40,075 nt of DNA from Oscillospiraceae bacterium (GTDB lineage Bacteria > Bacillota_A > Clostridia > Oscillospirales > Oscillospiraceae): positions 1-40,075 of the forward strand of contig JAFYAB010000038.1 in the NCBI GenBank assembly GCA_017540945.1, read 5' to 3'. Shown piece by piece: positions 31,202-38,583 of the stretch. Position 1 is the stretch's first letter, and each line of letters begins with the position of its first letter. The position numbers were made by a program, and so were the translations under genes. The notes beneath the pieces are model-generated. The model was not told where the DNA came from, made no database searches, and worked only from the letters and a program-made list of their open reading frames with translations.

Positions 31202-32520
31202 AATACTCCCTCCTTCCAGGGCTTCGGCGCGGGCTGAACAGGCTGCGCCGGCTGTACGGGTGTGACGGCGTGGCCGTCCTCGATGATGATGCTGCATTCG
31301 TCGCCAGTGCTGACCCGGGTGGCGATGGCCTGCAGACCTTCCTGCTCCAGCCAGGCGGCGAAGGCGCGCAGGGTGTCCAGATCCATCTGCTCCAGCTTGT
31401 CCACCAGGACAAAGCCGCAGTTGGGATTCAGCCGGCGGACGATGGCCACGGCGACCCGGAGCTGATCAGAGCCGCTCATGCAGTCCCAGCGCTTGCCCTG
31501 ATAGGTCAGCTCACCTTCCTCCACGCCCAGCTCCGGTAGCGGAAGATTGGCGCCGTTCAGCAGATCCCGCTTCGCCTGCCTGGTCTGCTCGATCCGTTGG
31601 GTAAGACCGTCGTACTGATCGGAGAGCACTTTGGCTTCATCGGCGGCACGGTCCCGATCCAGGTTGTCCCGGACCTGCTTGTTGACGGTCTCGAACTCGG
31701 AGATCTGGCGCTCCAGCTCCTCGGTGCTCTCATCGTGGAGCTCCAGGGCGACCTTGCTGGCCAGATCCAACTCCGCGGTCAGGCGCTGAATCTCGACAGT
31801 CTTGCCGCCGATCTTGGCCTGTAGGTCCAGCAGCTGACGGTTCAGAACTTCCAGCTCCTGTTCGGCATAGGCCTTGTTTCTGCGGATGGTCTCCACTTGG
31901 GACCGCTTCCGCTGGTTCTCGCCGTTGCGGGCCAGAATCTCCTGCTGCTGGCGGATCAAATCCGAGATGGACACTGGCTCCTTTGGGGCGTTGGGCCAGT
32001 AGGGCAATCCCTCAGCAAAGAGCTTCTTGCGGTCCCGGTCACGCCCCGTCATGGTGCGCTGGTTGTAGAGCTGCTGCTCCTGCTGTTCCAGCTGGCGGAG
32101 CTGGGGGCCGACGCCGATGATCTGCAGCAGGGTCTCAGCCTTCTCCTGGGAACTGGCCTGCATGAACTTGGGAAGATTCAGCGCCAGCTCGGAGACAAAT
32201 TCGTTGAGCAGCTGTTGGCCGCTCTTCCGGCCGCTGGGGTCCGTGACCTTCAGATCACTGTTTTTGCCCTTGCGCTCGACAATCAGGCCGTTGGAGAGGG
32301 TGAGCTTGATCTTGGGCGGGACGGTACTCCCCTCCCGGGTGGCGTTGCTGGGACGGAGCCGCTCGCCGCCGAGAGCCCAGCAGATGGCGTCCAGGACCGA
32401 GGTCTTCCCCTGGCCGTTGTTGCCGCCGATGACGGTCAGACCGTTCGCGGTGGGCTCCAGGGCCACCGCCTGGATGCGTTTTACATTCTCAATTACCAGA
32501 CTGTTGATTTTGACTGGCAT
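31198..32520 (-). CDS. SMC/RecF-like AAA ATPase
   Basis: The second ATG (32520) is 8 nt after AGGAGG, giving 440 residues. N-terminal Walker A GGNNGQGKTS, a coiled-coil middle (about 150-310, with a hinge-like NGANLPLPELGVEEGELTY region) and a C-terminal head with the ABC signature-like CMSGSDQLRVAVAI and Walker B GFVLVDKLEQMD. The usual Asp-Glu of Walker B is Asp-Lys. Such phage ATPases accompany exonuclease or recombinase modules, probably acting in recombination or DNA end processing. Confidence 0.78.
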   Translation of the reverse strand: MPVKINSLVIENVKRIQAVALEPTANGLTVIGGNNGQGKTSVLDAICWALGGERLRPSNATREGSTVPPKIKLTLSNGLIVERKGKNSDLKVTDPSGRKSGQQLLNEFVSELALNLPKFMQASSQEKAETLLQIIGVGPQLRQLEQQEQQLYNQRTMTGRDRDRKKLFAEGLPYWPNAPKEPVSISDLIRQQQEILARNGENQRKRSQVETIRRNKAYAEQELEVLNRQLLDLQAKIGGKTVEIQRLTAELDLASKVALELHDESTEELERQISEFETVNKQVRDNLDRDRAADEAKVLSDQYDGLTQRIEQTRQAKRDLLNGANLPLPELGVEEGELTYQGKRWDCMSGSDQLRVAVAIVRRLNPNCGFVLVDKLEQMDLDTLRAFAAWLEQEGLQAIATRVSTGDECSIIIEDGHAVTPVQPAQPVQPAPKPWKEGVF

Positions 32521-32562
32521 ATTCATAACCTCCTCGATTACCTTATGTTATCATTTTGAAAA

Positions 32563-33663
32563 TCACAAATTTTGAAACAGCGAAAGCTGCGATTGCGTGT
32601 CCGAGAAATACTCCCAGGGATCAGCCCAGCCGACGCCGATATAGTCCAGGATGTGGCCCCAGCCGTAGGGTGTGCCATCCGGGAGCTTATCGGCATTTTT
32701 CATCCAGAACTCCCATTCTTTGGGGTTTGATTTCCAGAGCCGATCGAAGCGGTGAGGCCGCTTTTCCAGGTGGATCCCAAATCCGCACATACTGCAGCCA
32801 GTCCGCTGCGCTCCCGTAGTCCGAAGTGTGCCGTCGGGATCTCTGACGATCTCGCCGTAGATCTCCGGGACGTGAACGCCCAGTTCAAGCGCGAGCTGGA
32901 GAACGTCCTGGCGGTTGAAGATCGCAAAAGGCGCTGAACGTTTGGTGCCCTCGGTGATATAGTTGCATCCGTGCATCATGAGAGCCTTCTGCCGGCGGCC
33001 TCCCTCGGAAGCCATCAGACCGAGATATGGGGCGCTGTTGTGCTGCCTGGCATAGTCGTCGCAGGGCTTTTCCTTCAGGTAATAGCAGCAACGGTCTGAA
33101 ACCTTGAAATCAGGGGTCCGGTAGTTGACGCCTTCGTTCTCGTTCTCGTAGCCACCGAAGAGATCCAGCCACTTTTGCGCGAGCTGCATCCGGGTGCCGG
33201 TACGGTTCCCGCCATATTCGCCAGTTTCGCCGGTAATGATAGCATGGCGGACAGTGGCGTTTTTCGGAGATGGGTTCTGCAGAAGGGAGATCTTGCCGGC
33301 AATCTCTTTTGAAAGAACCGGCCAGCCAAACTCTCGCAGCACTTCCACTTTCGTTTTCAGCGGTTTCAACGGAATGATTCCGAGTTCCTTGTGTACTGCC
33401 TGAATGCTGCGGTCTTCCAGCGAAGAGACGCTGACTGCCGGTACGTCGATTCCGATCGACCGAAGGAAGCAGAGCAGGGTGATGGAGTCCAGTCCTCCAA
33501 CCGAGACATGGCAATTCTCGATTTCCGGATGGTTGTAAAATTCCCAGGCCCGATTCTTCGCGTGCTGAACCTTCGCTGCGTAAGGAAGCTGTTGCTTAAC
33601 GATGAACTCCGCGATCTTCTGATCAATTCCGAGGCGTTGATTGCGCTCGATAACGCTTTCCAT
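32563..33663 (-). CDS. PAPS-reductase/adenine-nucleotide alpha-hydrolase-like phage protein
   Basis: 366 residues. The N-terminal PP-loop region (VSVGGLDSITLLCFLRSIG, about 53-71) is the SGGKDS-type motif with Leu replacing the usual Lys. Further landmarks are ETGEYGGNRTG and cysteines at 192, 193, 201, 290 and 293 (CSMCGFG), which may hold an Fe-S cluster or zinc. Similar proteins are frequent in phages and are suspected to modify DNA or RNA with sulfur or protect against host defence. The reaction is unknown. The ATG overlaps the stop of the ParB-like gene. Confidence 0.75.
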   Translation of the reverse strand: MESVIERNQRLGIDQKIAEFIVKQQLPYAAKVQHAKNRAWEFYNHPEIENCHVSVGGLDSITLLCFLRSIGIDVPAVSVSSLEDRSIQAVHKELGIIPLKPLKTKVEVLREFGWPVLSKEIAGKISLLQNPSPKNATVRHAIITGETGEYGGNRTGTRMQLAQKWLDLFGGYENENEGVNYRTPDFKVSDRCCYYLKEKPCDDYARQHNSAPYLGLMASEGGRRQKALMMHGCNYITEGTKRSAPFAIFNRQDVLQLALELGVHVPEIYGEIVRDPDGTLRTTGAQRTGCSMCGFGIHLEKRPHRFDRLWKSNPKEWEFWMKNADKLPDGTPYGWGHILDYIGVGWADPWEYFSDTQSQLSLFQNL

Positions 33664-35075
33664 TACTTCTTCGCCTTCCGGTGATAGATCTCATGGCTGC
33701 CGTCCCGGAGCGCCTGCTCTTCGGTGGAGGGCTCATAACCGAGACTTTCCAGCCAGCGGTAGAGCAGCTGCAGCATGATGTTGCAGGCGCTCGGATCATA
33801 ATTGGGGATCGTGAAGGATGTGTTCATATCGTCCGCGAACCAGTTTTCCGCATTGTCGTTGTAGATCGCGTAGACGGCCCGGGCCAGATCCTTCTCCTGC
33901 AGGCTATCCAGGCCTGCCAAGAGCTTGTCAGTGTGATACTCGTAGCTTCGTTCAAAGCCGAGGATCTTGTCGATGGCATCCGATTTGTTAGAGCCGGAGC
34001 AGTGGACGAAGTAGAACGCCGGCATCAAGGCGCCGGCGACAACCTTGTCCCGGTTCGCCTTCGTGACGGTCAGGCCCTCGATGAAATCCTTCCGGAGGCC
34101 ATAGTGCAGCGCGGAGAGCTCGCGGATCTTCGCCCGGACCTCCCGCATTACGCGGTCGCGGGCTTTTTCAGCGTCGGTCTTCTTCTCCCCCACCCGGGGC
34201 GCGGCGTTCTCGTTCTTGACATACAAGGCGAGGTAGTGATTATTTGTGATCATATAGTAGAGCTGCTTGTCGCCAATATCCTCTTGGGAGGGCATTTGGC
34301 TGAATTTGTCATCAACGATCGAAATTGTAATATGACCGAAGTAACGGTCCATTTTGCCAAAGCTGCTTACGTAACGACTGCTGTAAGCTTCATTACTGCC
34401 GATTCCTATGGCGTTGTGGTCAGCCAGCCATTGCTTCACCGACGGAAGCTTTTTGGCGGTCTTCTGCCGCTCCTTCGCTTCCTCCAGCGATTGATTGAAG
34501 TCCCGGGTGCCGATGTTCCTCAGCACCTTATTCCGCTCTGCCGGATCCTTCAGCTGTTCCAGCTTGGCGAAATCGGCCATGGAGATCTGACGTCCGGAAA
34601 CCTCCTTCAGAATCTTCTGATCGAGCTTTGCCATCTCGATCCGGTGCAAGACGGTCTTCTTGGAGAAGCCGGATCGCCGGGAGATCTCCGCCGCGCTGCA
34701 GCCCAGCAGCGAAAGCTGGTGGAAGCCCTGGGCCTGCTCGTAGGGCGTCAGATCTGACCGCTGGACGTTCTCCATCAGCATGGTGGAGAGCTGCGTCTTA
34801 CGGTCCATGCCGGTCACGACGCAGGGGACGGTCTCCAGGCCGGCGGCCTTGGCCGCGGCGTGGCGCCGGTGGCCGATGATGACCACATACCAGGTCTCTT
34901 GCGGATCGGGGATCTGTACGAAGGGAACCTGGTCGGCGCTGACCACGGTGAGGTTCTGGAGGATCCCGTTTTCCCGGACGCTCTCGGTGAGCTCCGTCAG
35001 ATCTCCCAGATCCTTCCTGGGGTTGTCCGGATGCGGCAGCAGCCGCGAAACCGGAAGTTGTTCGATTGTGTTCAT
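33663..35075 (-). CDS. ParB/Spo0J N-terminal-domain protein
   Basis: 470 residues. MNTIEQLPVSRLLPHPDNPRKDLGDLTELTESV and VVIGHRRHAAAKAAG (the GxRR CTP-binding patch) define the ParB N-terminal domain. EQAQGFHQLSLLGCSAAEISRRSGFSKKTV is a helix-turn-helix. The remaining 280 residues are unassigned and contain a large alpha/beta section. No ParA is present, so it is more likely a phage regulator, nuclease-type ParB or DNA-modification partner than a segregation protein. Confidence 0.82.
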   Translation of the reverse strand: MNTIEQLPVSRLLPHPDNPRKDLGDLTELTESVRENGILQNLTVVSADQVPFVQIPDPQETWYVVIIGHRRHAAAKAAGLETVPCVVTGMDRKTQLSTMLMENVQRSDLTPYEQAQGFHQLSLLGCSAAEISRRSGFSKKTVLHRIEMAKLDQKILKEVSGRQISMADFAKLEQLKDPAERNKVLRNIGTRDFNQSLEEAKERQKTAKKLPSVKQWLADHNAIGIGSNEAYSSRYVSSFGKMDRYFGHITISIVDDKFSQMPSQEDIGDKQLYYMITNNHYLALYVKNENAAPRVGEKKTDAEKARDRVMREVRAKIRELSALHYGLRKDFIEGLTVTKANRDKVVAGALMPAFYFVHCSGSNKSDAIDKILGFERSYEYHTDKLLAGLDSLQEKDLARAVYAIYNDNAENWFADDMNTSFTIPNYDPSACNIMLQLLYRWLESLGYEPSTEEQALRDGSHEIYHRKAKK

Positions 35076-35079
35076 ATCG

Positions 35080-35526
35080 TCATCCTTTCATGATTTTGTC
35101 AAATGCGGTGAGCTGCTCCAGCAGAGCGCCAGCCTTGGCGTTGCCGAAGATCTCATACCGCAGGGAGTGGGTAGGTCGTTTTTGATGCAGAAGGTCTCTG
35201 TCGTGCTTGGCCTGCTCCCTGGTCTTGGTACAGATGAAGGAGCGGCAGATTTTGGGGCGTACCTCGTAGACGTCGCATTTCCCTTCGACATCGTTGCGGA
35301 ACGGACACGTCAGGTCCGTCGCGCCGTCAGCAAAGAACGGCGCCTGAGTGTGCTCCTTCAGTCCGTGCTTCCGGGCGTATGCCTTCAGCCGCTGGACCTC
35401 TTCCGAAGATAGCGGCAGCAGATCGGTGCAGCATTCGCCGCAGTTGGAGCACTTCCCGTCGGTACAGTTGTTCTTGTAGGTCAGATCTCCGTCCGGGATA
35501 TCCATAATGCTTCCGAAATATGCCAT
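35080..35526 (-). CDS. YkgJ-like cysteine-cluster protein
   Basis: ATG at 35526 with AAGGG upstream gives 148 residues; the longer frame overlaps the previous gene. Cys-rich core: CTDGKCSNCGECCTDLLPLS (about 20-39), LTCPF, CDVYEVRPKICRSF and ICTK. This is the pattern of the zinc- or iron-chelating YkgJ (Fe/Zn cluster) family. Function in phages is unknown; frequent neighbours are ParB-like and DNA-modifying genes, as here. Confidence 0.78.
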   Translation of the reverse strand: MAYFGSIMDIPDGDLTYKNNCTDGKCSNCGECCTDLLPLSSEEVQRLKAYARKHGLKEHTQAPFFADGATDLTCPFRNDVEGKCDVYEVRPKICRSFICTKTREQAKHDRDLLHQKRPTHSLRYEIFGNAKAGALLEQLTAFDKIMKG

Positions 35527-35530
35527 ATCA

Positions 35531-36706
35531 TCACCCTTTCTTCCCGGAATGCAGCCGCGCCCATTTCTTCTGAGCCTGTTTTCGGCGCGCCGCCCTGCAG
35601 GCCGGGCAGAAGGTTTGCTCCTCCCGCTCCAGGAAGGTCGCGCCGCAACGGCAGCAGTATTGCGGTTGAATCCGAAGGAAGTGCGGACAAGCATCGCAGT
35701 CGCTCTCGCCCATGGTGCAGCCCTTGAACAGGCTCCAATGCTGGCAGACCTCCTTTTGGAAGAAGACGTCGTCCTTCTTCAGCTGCTTGAGCCAGTGAAG
35801 AAGGATACCGGCGACCGCTTCGATCTGGACCTTGATGTCGATCCGGAACCGGGCGTGGTGGGCGGACTGACGGACCGTCGGCACAGGAGCGCCGTAGCCC
35901 CATTCGCCGGCGCCGAGCATAGCCCGGACTTTATCGGCGTTTTCGGTGAAGTACTCATACCAAACACGTCCGCGAATCGCCTTCTCGCTCTTGCCGATCC
36001 GATCAGCGATGATGGAATAGCTGGCGCCTTCGCGGATCCCGTCAGCCAGGATCCGGTAATGCTCCGGAAGCCAGGTTGCTGATTCGCCATGATTATCGGC
36101 CTTTACGGGTCTGGCGCGAAGGTCGAGATCATGAATCCGTCTTAGAATCGCGCCTTCAGACCGTTGTAGCATCTTGGAAAGCTCCGCGTATCCATATCGA
36201 TATTGACCCAGCAGATCACGAAGGCGGGCATCCTCCTCGCTTGTCCAGGGAGTCTTTTTCTGAAGAGCGAAGCTGCGGTAGTCATTCCGGCGCTGTTTCT
36301 GAAGCCAGGGCGGCTCTGCGCCGAGCGTCAGCGGTTCCATCTTAGAGAAGTCGATGAAGGAACGGTTCTGCTCCGCCCACGCCCAGAATTCCTTCAGGTA
36401 AACAATCCGGATCGTCGCCTTGCTGCTGCGCTTCTTTAGCCTCATGGGAAAGCCGCGATTCTCAATCCAGCTTTTGAGCTTATAGGTTGAGCCGGATCCG
36501 GAATAACCGAGGGCGATGACAAGCTGCTGCATAGTCACGTATTCGCCGCATTCCAGGAACGGCGGCAGCCCCAGCCGGTTTACCCGTACCATAATGGCGG
36601 CCTTCGTCCGATTAAGGTGCTTGCAAATGCCGTCGATGGACACGCTGCCCCATTTCTCTCTCAGCCAGGCTTCCTCTTCCGGCGTCCAGTTTTTACCGCG
36701 GCCCAT
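35531..36706 (-). CDS. SANT/Myb-like DNA-binding protein with C-terminal zinc ribbon
   Basis: 391 residues. Three helical HTH-like segments: NWTPEEEAWLREKWGSVSID (about 6-25), PWTSEEDARLRDLLGQYRYG (about 153-172) and the segment around YRILADGIREGASYSIIADRI (about 220-240). The first two are classic SANT/Myb tryptophan helices. The end has CTMGESDCDACPHFLRIQ and CCRCGATFLEREEQTFCPAC, a double zinc ribbon. It probably binds phage DNA as an early regulator. The stop is 5 nt before the next start. Confidence 0.75.
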   Translation of the reverse strand: MGRGKNWTPEEEAWLREKWGSVSIDGICKHLNRTKAAIMVRVNRLGLPPFLECGEYVTMQQLVIALGYSGSGSTYKLKSWIENRGFPMRLKKRSSKATIRIVYLKEFWAWAEQNRSFIDFSKMEPLTLGAEPPWLQKQRRNDYRSFALQKKTPWTSEEDARLRDLLGQYRYGYAELSKMLQRSEGAILRRIHDLDLRARPVKADNHGESATWLPEHYRILADGIREGASYSIIADRIGKSEKAIRGRVWYEYFTENADKVRAMLGAGEWGYGAPVPTVRQSAHHARFRIDIKVQIEAVAGILLHWLKQLKKDDVFFQKEVCQHWSLFKGCTMGESDCDACPHFLRIQPQYCCRCGATFLEREEQTFCPACRAARRKQAQKKWARLHSGKKG

Positions 36707-36923
36707 CGCTTTTACCTTGTCGCAGAAGCGCCTGGAGCTCAGCGATCCGCTCCTGGAGCGCCTGGTAGCCGGAGATCAGCGCGTTTTGCAGTTGGCTCTT
36801 TTCCATCTGCCCGGAGGCGTAGCGCCGCATGGAGAGGAAATCGGAAACTTCAAGATGTTCTCCCTTCCGGATCTTGTTCAGGAAGGCGTTGAACTCTTGA
36901 CTGTTCAGATTTTTCACCGTCAT
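36693..36923 (-). CDS. Small helical phage protein, unknown function
   Basis: ATG at 36923 gives 76 residues (MTVKNLNSQEFNAFLNKIRKGEHLE...). The longer frame upstream is a shadow of the two neighbouring genes. Mainly helical, with QMEKSQLQNALISGYQALQERI as a likely coiled coil. The start overlaps the upstream stop by 4 nt and the end overlaps the SANT gene start by 14 nt. Confidence 0.6.
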   Translation of the reverse strand: MTVKNLNSQEFNAFLNKIRKGEHLEVSDFLSMRRYASGQMEKSQLQNALISGYQALQERIAELQALLRQGKSDGPR

Positions 36924-37114
36924 CGGTACACGACCTCCTCCCATTCGGCGTCTTCCGGATCCCATGTGTCGGCGGCGTCCGCTCTGGCCAGGCGCCAGAG
37001 GCGAGCCCAGCGCCAGGCGGCCCGGATCAGCCACAGGATCCCGATCAGCAGGGCCAGACCCAGAGGTGTGGCGAACAGGATGCCCAGGGCGACTTCCTTC
37101 AGGGTTTCCATCAT
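36920..37114 (-). CDS. Small single-span membrane protein
   Basis: Tandem ATGs at 37114 and 37111, both coupled to the previous stop, give 63-64 residues. One hydrophobic helix (ALGILFATPLGLALLIGILWLI), then a Trp/Arg-rich juxtamembrane segment (RAAWRWARLWRLARA) and an acidic tail. It could be a small membrane regulator, superinfection-exclusion protein or antiholin-like factor; the position among regulators gives no clear answer. Confidence 0.55.
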   Translation of the reverse strand: MMETLKEVALGILFATPLGLALLIGILWLIRAAWRWARLWRLARADAADTWDPEDAEWEEVVYR

Positions 37115-37320
37115 GCTGCACCACCTCCCGCCAGGATCCTGGCCACGGTGGTTTTGTTGTAGCGCCCACCGCATACGCTGGGGAAATGCTTCCGGATGCT
37201 GTCGCCGGTCTGGTACCCCGTGACAGCCTTCATTTCGTCCATGGTCAGCAGCTCCCGCCCAGGGAACTGGTTGTTCAGCTGCTCCATGGTGGCCCGATAA
37301 TCGGGTTTTTCTCTTGCCAT
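37111..37320 (-). CDS. Small helix-turn-helix protein, excisionase- or Cro-like
   Basis: 69 residues starting MAREKPDYRATMEQLNNQ, with a preceding AAAGGAGG. LTMDEMKAVTGYQTGDSIRK looks like the recognition helices of an excisionase or MerR-like winged helix. It follows the Cro-like gene in the early operon. Its 32-nt leader shares an unusual motif with the integrase leader. Confidence 0.55.
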   Translation of the reverse strand: MAREKPDYRATMEQLNNQFPGRELLTMDEMKAVTGYQTGDSIRKHFPSVCGGRYNKTTVARILAGGGAA

Positions 37321-37327
37321 AATGGCC

Positions 37328-37359
37328 TCCTTTCGTTTTGTGGTGTAATTTGTGGGTAG
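37328..37359 (-). promoter_or_regulatory. Leader motif shared with the integrase leader
   Basis: Minus-strand CTACCCACAAA, a short interruption, then CACAAAACGAAAGGA. The segment at 38511-38530 on the plus strand (in front of integrase) is CTACCCACAAAACGAAAGGA, that is, the same sequence without the interruption. Confidence 0.5.
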
Positions 37360-37379
37360 ATTGGACTTTGCAGACCGCT

Positions 37380-37577
37380 TCAGGTTTCGTCGATGATCTC
37401 TTCGATCTCCACGCCCAGGGCGTCGGCCAGCTTGCCGGCGTTGGGGATCGAGCAGGTGCCACGGGACAAAATGAGGTTGACTCCGCAGCGGGTCAGTCCT
37501 GCAAGCTCCCCGAGTTTTGCTTGGGTCAATCTCTGCTGCGCCATCAGCTTCTTGATGGCAGGGATTTTGAGTTTCAT
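37380..37577 (-). CDS. Cro-like XRE repressor, first gene of the early operon
   Basis: ATG at 37577 follows AAGGAGGTGAT and gives 65 residues (MKLKIPAIKKLMAQQRLTQ...). The helix-turn-helix is LTQAKLGELAGLTRCGVNLI, and the C-terminus (ADALGVEIEEIIDET) is typical of Cro/XRE proteins. It is divergent from the ImmR-like repressor and is expected to compete with it at the intervening operators. The frame to 37628 overlaps the promoter and is discarded. Confidence 0.75.
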   Translation of the reverse strand: MKLKIPAIKKLMAQQRLTQAKLGELAGLTRCGVNLILSRGTCSIPNAGKLADALGVEIEEIIDET

Positions 37578-37596
37578 CTGTTTATCACCTCCTTGT

Positions 37597-37672
37597 ACAA
37601 GCAATTGAGTGCATAAAAACAATAACACATTCTTTTGATTGTGTCAACACTTTTTTACAAACTTTTGCTTGT
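37597..37672. promoter_or_regulatory. Candidate operator half-sites
   Basis: ACAAGCAA (37597-37604) and its inverse TTGCTTGT (37665-37672) bracket the early promoter; ACAAACTTTTGCTTGT (37657-37672) is itself an imperfect palindrome. They fit sites for the XRE repressors on either side. Confidence 0.45.
37619..37647 (-). promoter_or_regulatory. Early (lytic) promoter
   Basis: Minus-strand TTGACA (plus 37642-37647), a 17-nt spacer and TATTGT (plus 37619-37624), 42 nt upstream of the Cro-like gene. The consensus -35 suggests a strong promoter held off by the repressor. Confidence 0.8.
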
Positions 37673-37697
37673 CTTTTCCTTAGCGCTGTGCTATATT
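37669..37697 (+). promoter_or_regulatory. Repressor maintenance promoter
   Basis: TTGTCT at 37669-37674, a 17-nt spacer and TATATT at 37692-37697, 17 nt before the repressor ATG. It overlaps the putative operator. Confidence 0.6.
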
Positions 37698-37714
37698 GAA
37701 TTTGAGGTGATTGT

Positions 37715-38137
37715 ATGAGCGAGAATGATAAACAGATTGGGCTTCGACTCAAAACAGTACGAAAAGAAGCTGGTCTGACTCAGCAGCAGCTTGCCAAACG
37801 CCTCGGTATTCCATACCAGAGCATTGGCCAGTGGGAGCGTGGGATAAGAAACCCAAAAATTGAAACCTTACAAGCTATCGCGGACGCTATTGGTGTTTCT
37901 TTGGATTACCTTCTCGGTAATGTAAACGATCCCTTTTTCGTCCTGGACACAGAGAAAATCAAAGCCGATATCAATTCCTACGAAAAAGACCCCGAGCCCA
38001 GCCAAACGGCCAAGCCCGAGGTCTCAGAGGAAGATATCAAGTTCGCGCTCTTCGGCGGCGCCGGAGAGATCACCGATGAGATGTACAAAGAAGTAAAAGA
38101 ATTCGTGCGGTTCGTAAAGATGAAGCATGGGCAGTAA
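37715..38137 (+). CDS. Lysogeny repressor, ImmR-like XRE protein
   Basis: 140 residues, start ATG 37715 with GAGGTGATT. XRE helix-turn-helix: GLTQQQLAKRLGIPYQSIGQWERG (about 20-43), then LQAIADAIGVSLDYLLG. The C-terminal half is a short helical segment with no LexA/S24 peptidase serine-lysine dyad, so RecA-stimulated self-cleavage is unlikely. In ICEBs1 the analogous ImmR is destroyed by the ImmA metalloprotease; no ImmA-like HExxH gene is present here. It is the first gene of the plus-strand lysogeny block. Confidence 0.85.
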   Translation: MSENDKQIGLRLKTVRKEAGLTQQQLAKRLGIPYQSIGQWERGIRNPKIETLQAIADAIGVSLDYLLGNVNDPFFVLDTEKIKADINSYEKDPEPSQTAKPEVSEEDIKFALFGGAGEITDEMYKEVKEFVRFVKMKHGQ

Positions 38138-38150
38138 TGGAGGTATCACT

Positions 38151-38459
38151 ATGAATTTTACTTTGAGCGGCACCAACAAAGAATTACTTGTGAATGATTT
38201 TGGTGTTTATATCACCGAAAAAGAAGTTACAACGTTTATCCCACTTCGCAGCATTGAAGCTGTTGTGATAAAAACGCCCGGCACGCTCTCCACCGGATAT
38301 ATTCTTTTCCGTACCCCTGGATCCTTCGTGGGAAGCCACACGGTAAAATCTACTGATGCAGAAGTTGCAATGGATCGCCAAGCTGTTCTCTTCAAAAAAG
38401 GAAGCATCGAAACAGCGTTGGCGATTCGAGATGCAATAGCTGCAAAGCTTGCGATTTAG
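38151..38459 (+). CDS. Small PH-like (DUF4429-like) phage protein
   Basis: ATG at 38151 follows GGAGGTATCACT; the earlier ATG overlapping the repressor has no such site. 102 residues of alternating beta-strands (FTLSGTNKELLVNDFGVYIT, IEAVVIKTPGTLSTGYILF) ending in a helix (ETALAIRDAIAAKLAI): the bacterial PH-domain pattern. Function unknown. It occupies the position where ImmA is often found, so it may influence repressor stability. Confidence 0.65.
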   Translation: MNFTLSGTNKELLVNDFGVYITEKEVTTFIPLRSIEAVVIKTPGTLSTGYILFRTPGSFVGSHTVKSTDAEVAMDRQAVLFKKGSIETALAIRDAIAAKLAI

Positions 38460-38460
38460 A

Positions 38461-38498
38461 AAAAAATGACCGCCCCCGGGTACCAGCCGGGAGCGGTC
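38461..38498 (-). terminator. Terminator facing the lysogeny genes from the right
   Basis: GACCGC-C-CCCGG ... CCGGG-A-GCGGTC with the T-run (ATTTTTTT) on the minus strand. In the plus direction it lacks a T-tail, though the hairpin might still act weakly behind the PH-like gene. It would shield the repressor from antisense transcription. Confidence 0.6.
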
Positions 38499-38510
38499 GG
38501 CAAAGAAAAC

Positions 38511-38530
38511 CTACCCACAAAACGAAAGGA
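38511..38530 (+). promoter_or_regulatory. Integrase leader motif, copy of the excisionase-side motif
   Basis: CTACCCACAAAACGAAAGGA occurs here and, with a 12-nt interruption, on the minus strand at 37328-37359. It lies 14 nt upstream of a TATAAT (38545-38550) that may be the integrase -10. Confidence 0.5.
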
Positions 38531-38583
38531 TCTCTCTGCCCTTTTATAATAGCAGATGGATCCTCCGAAATCAAGGAGGAATC

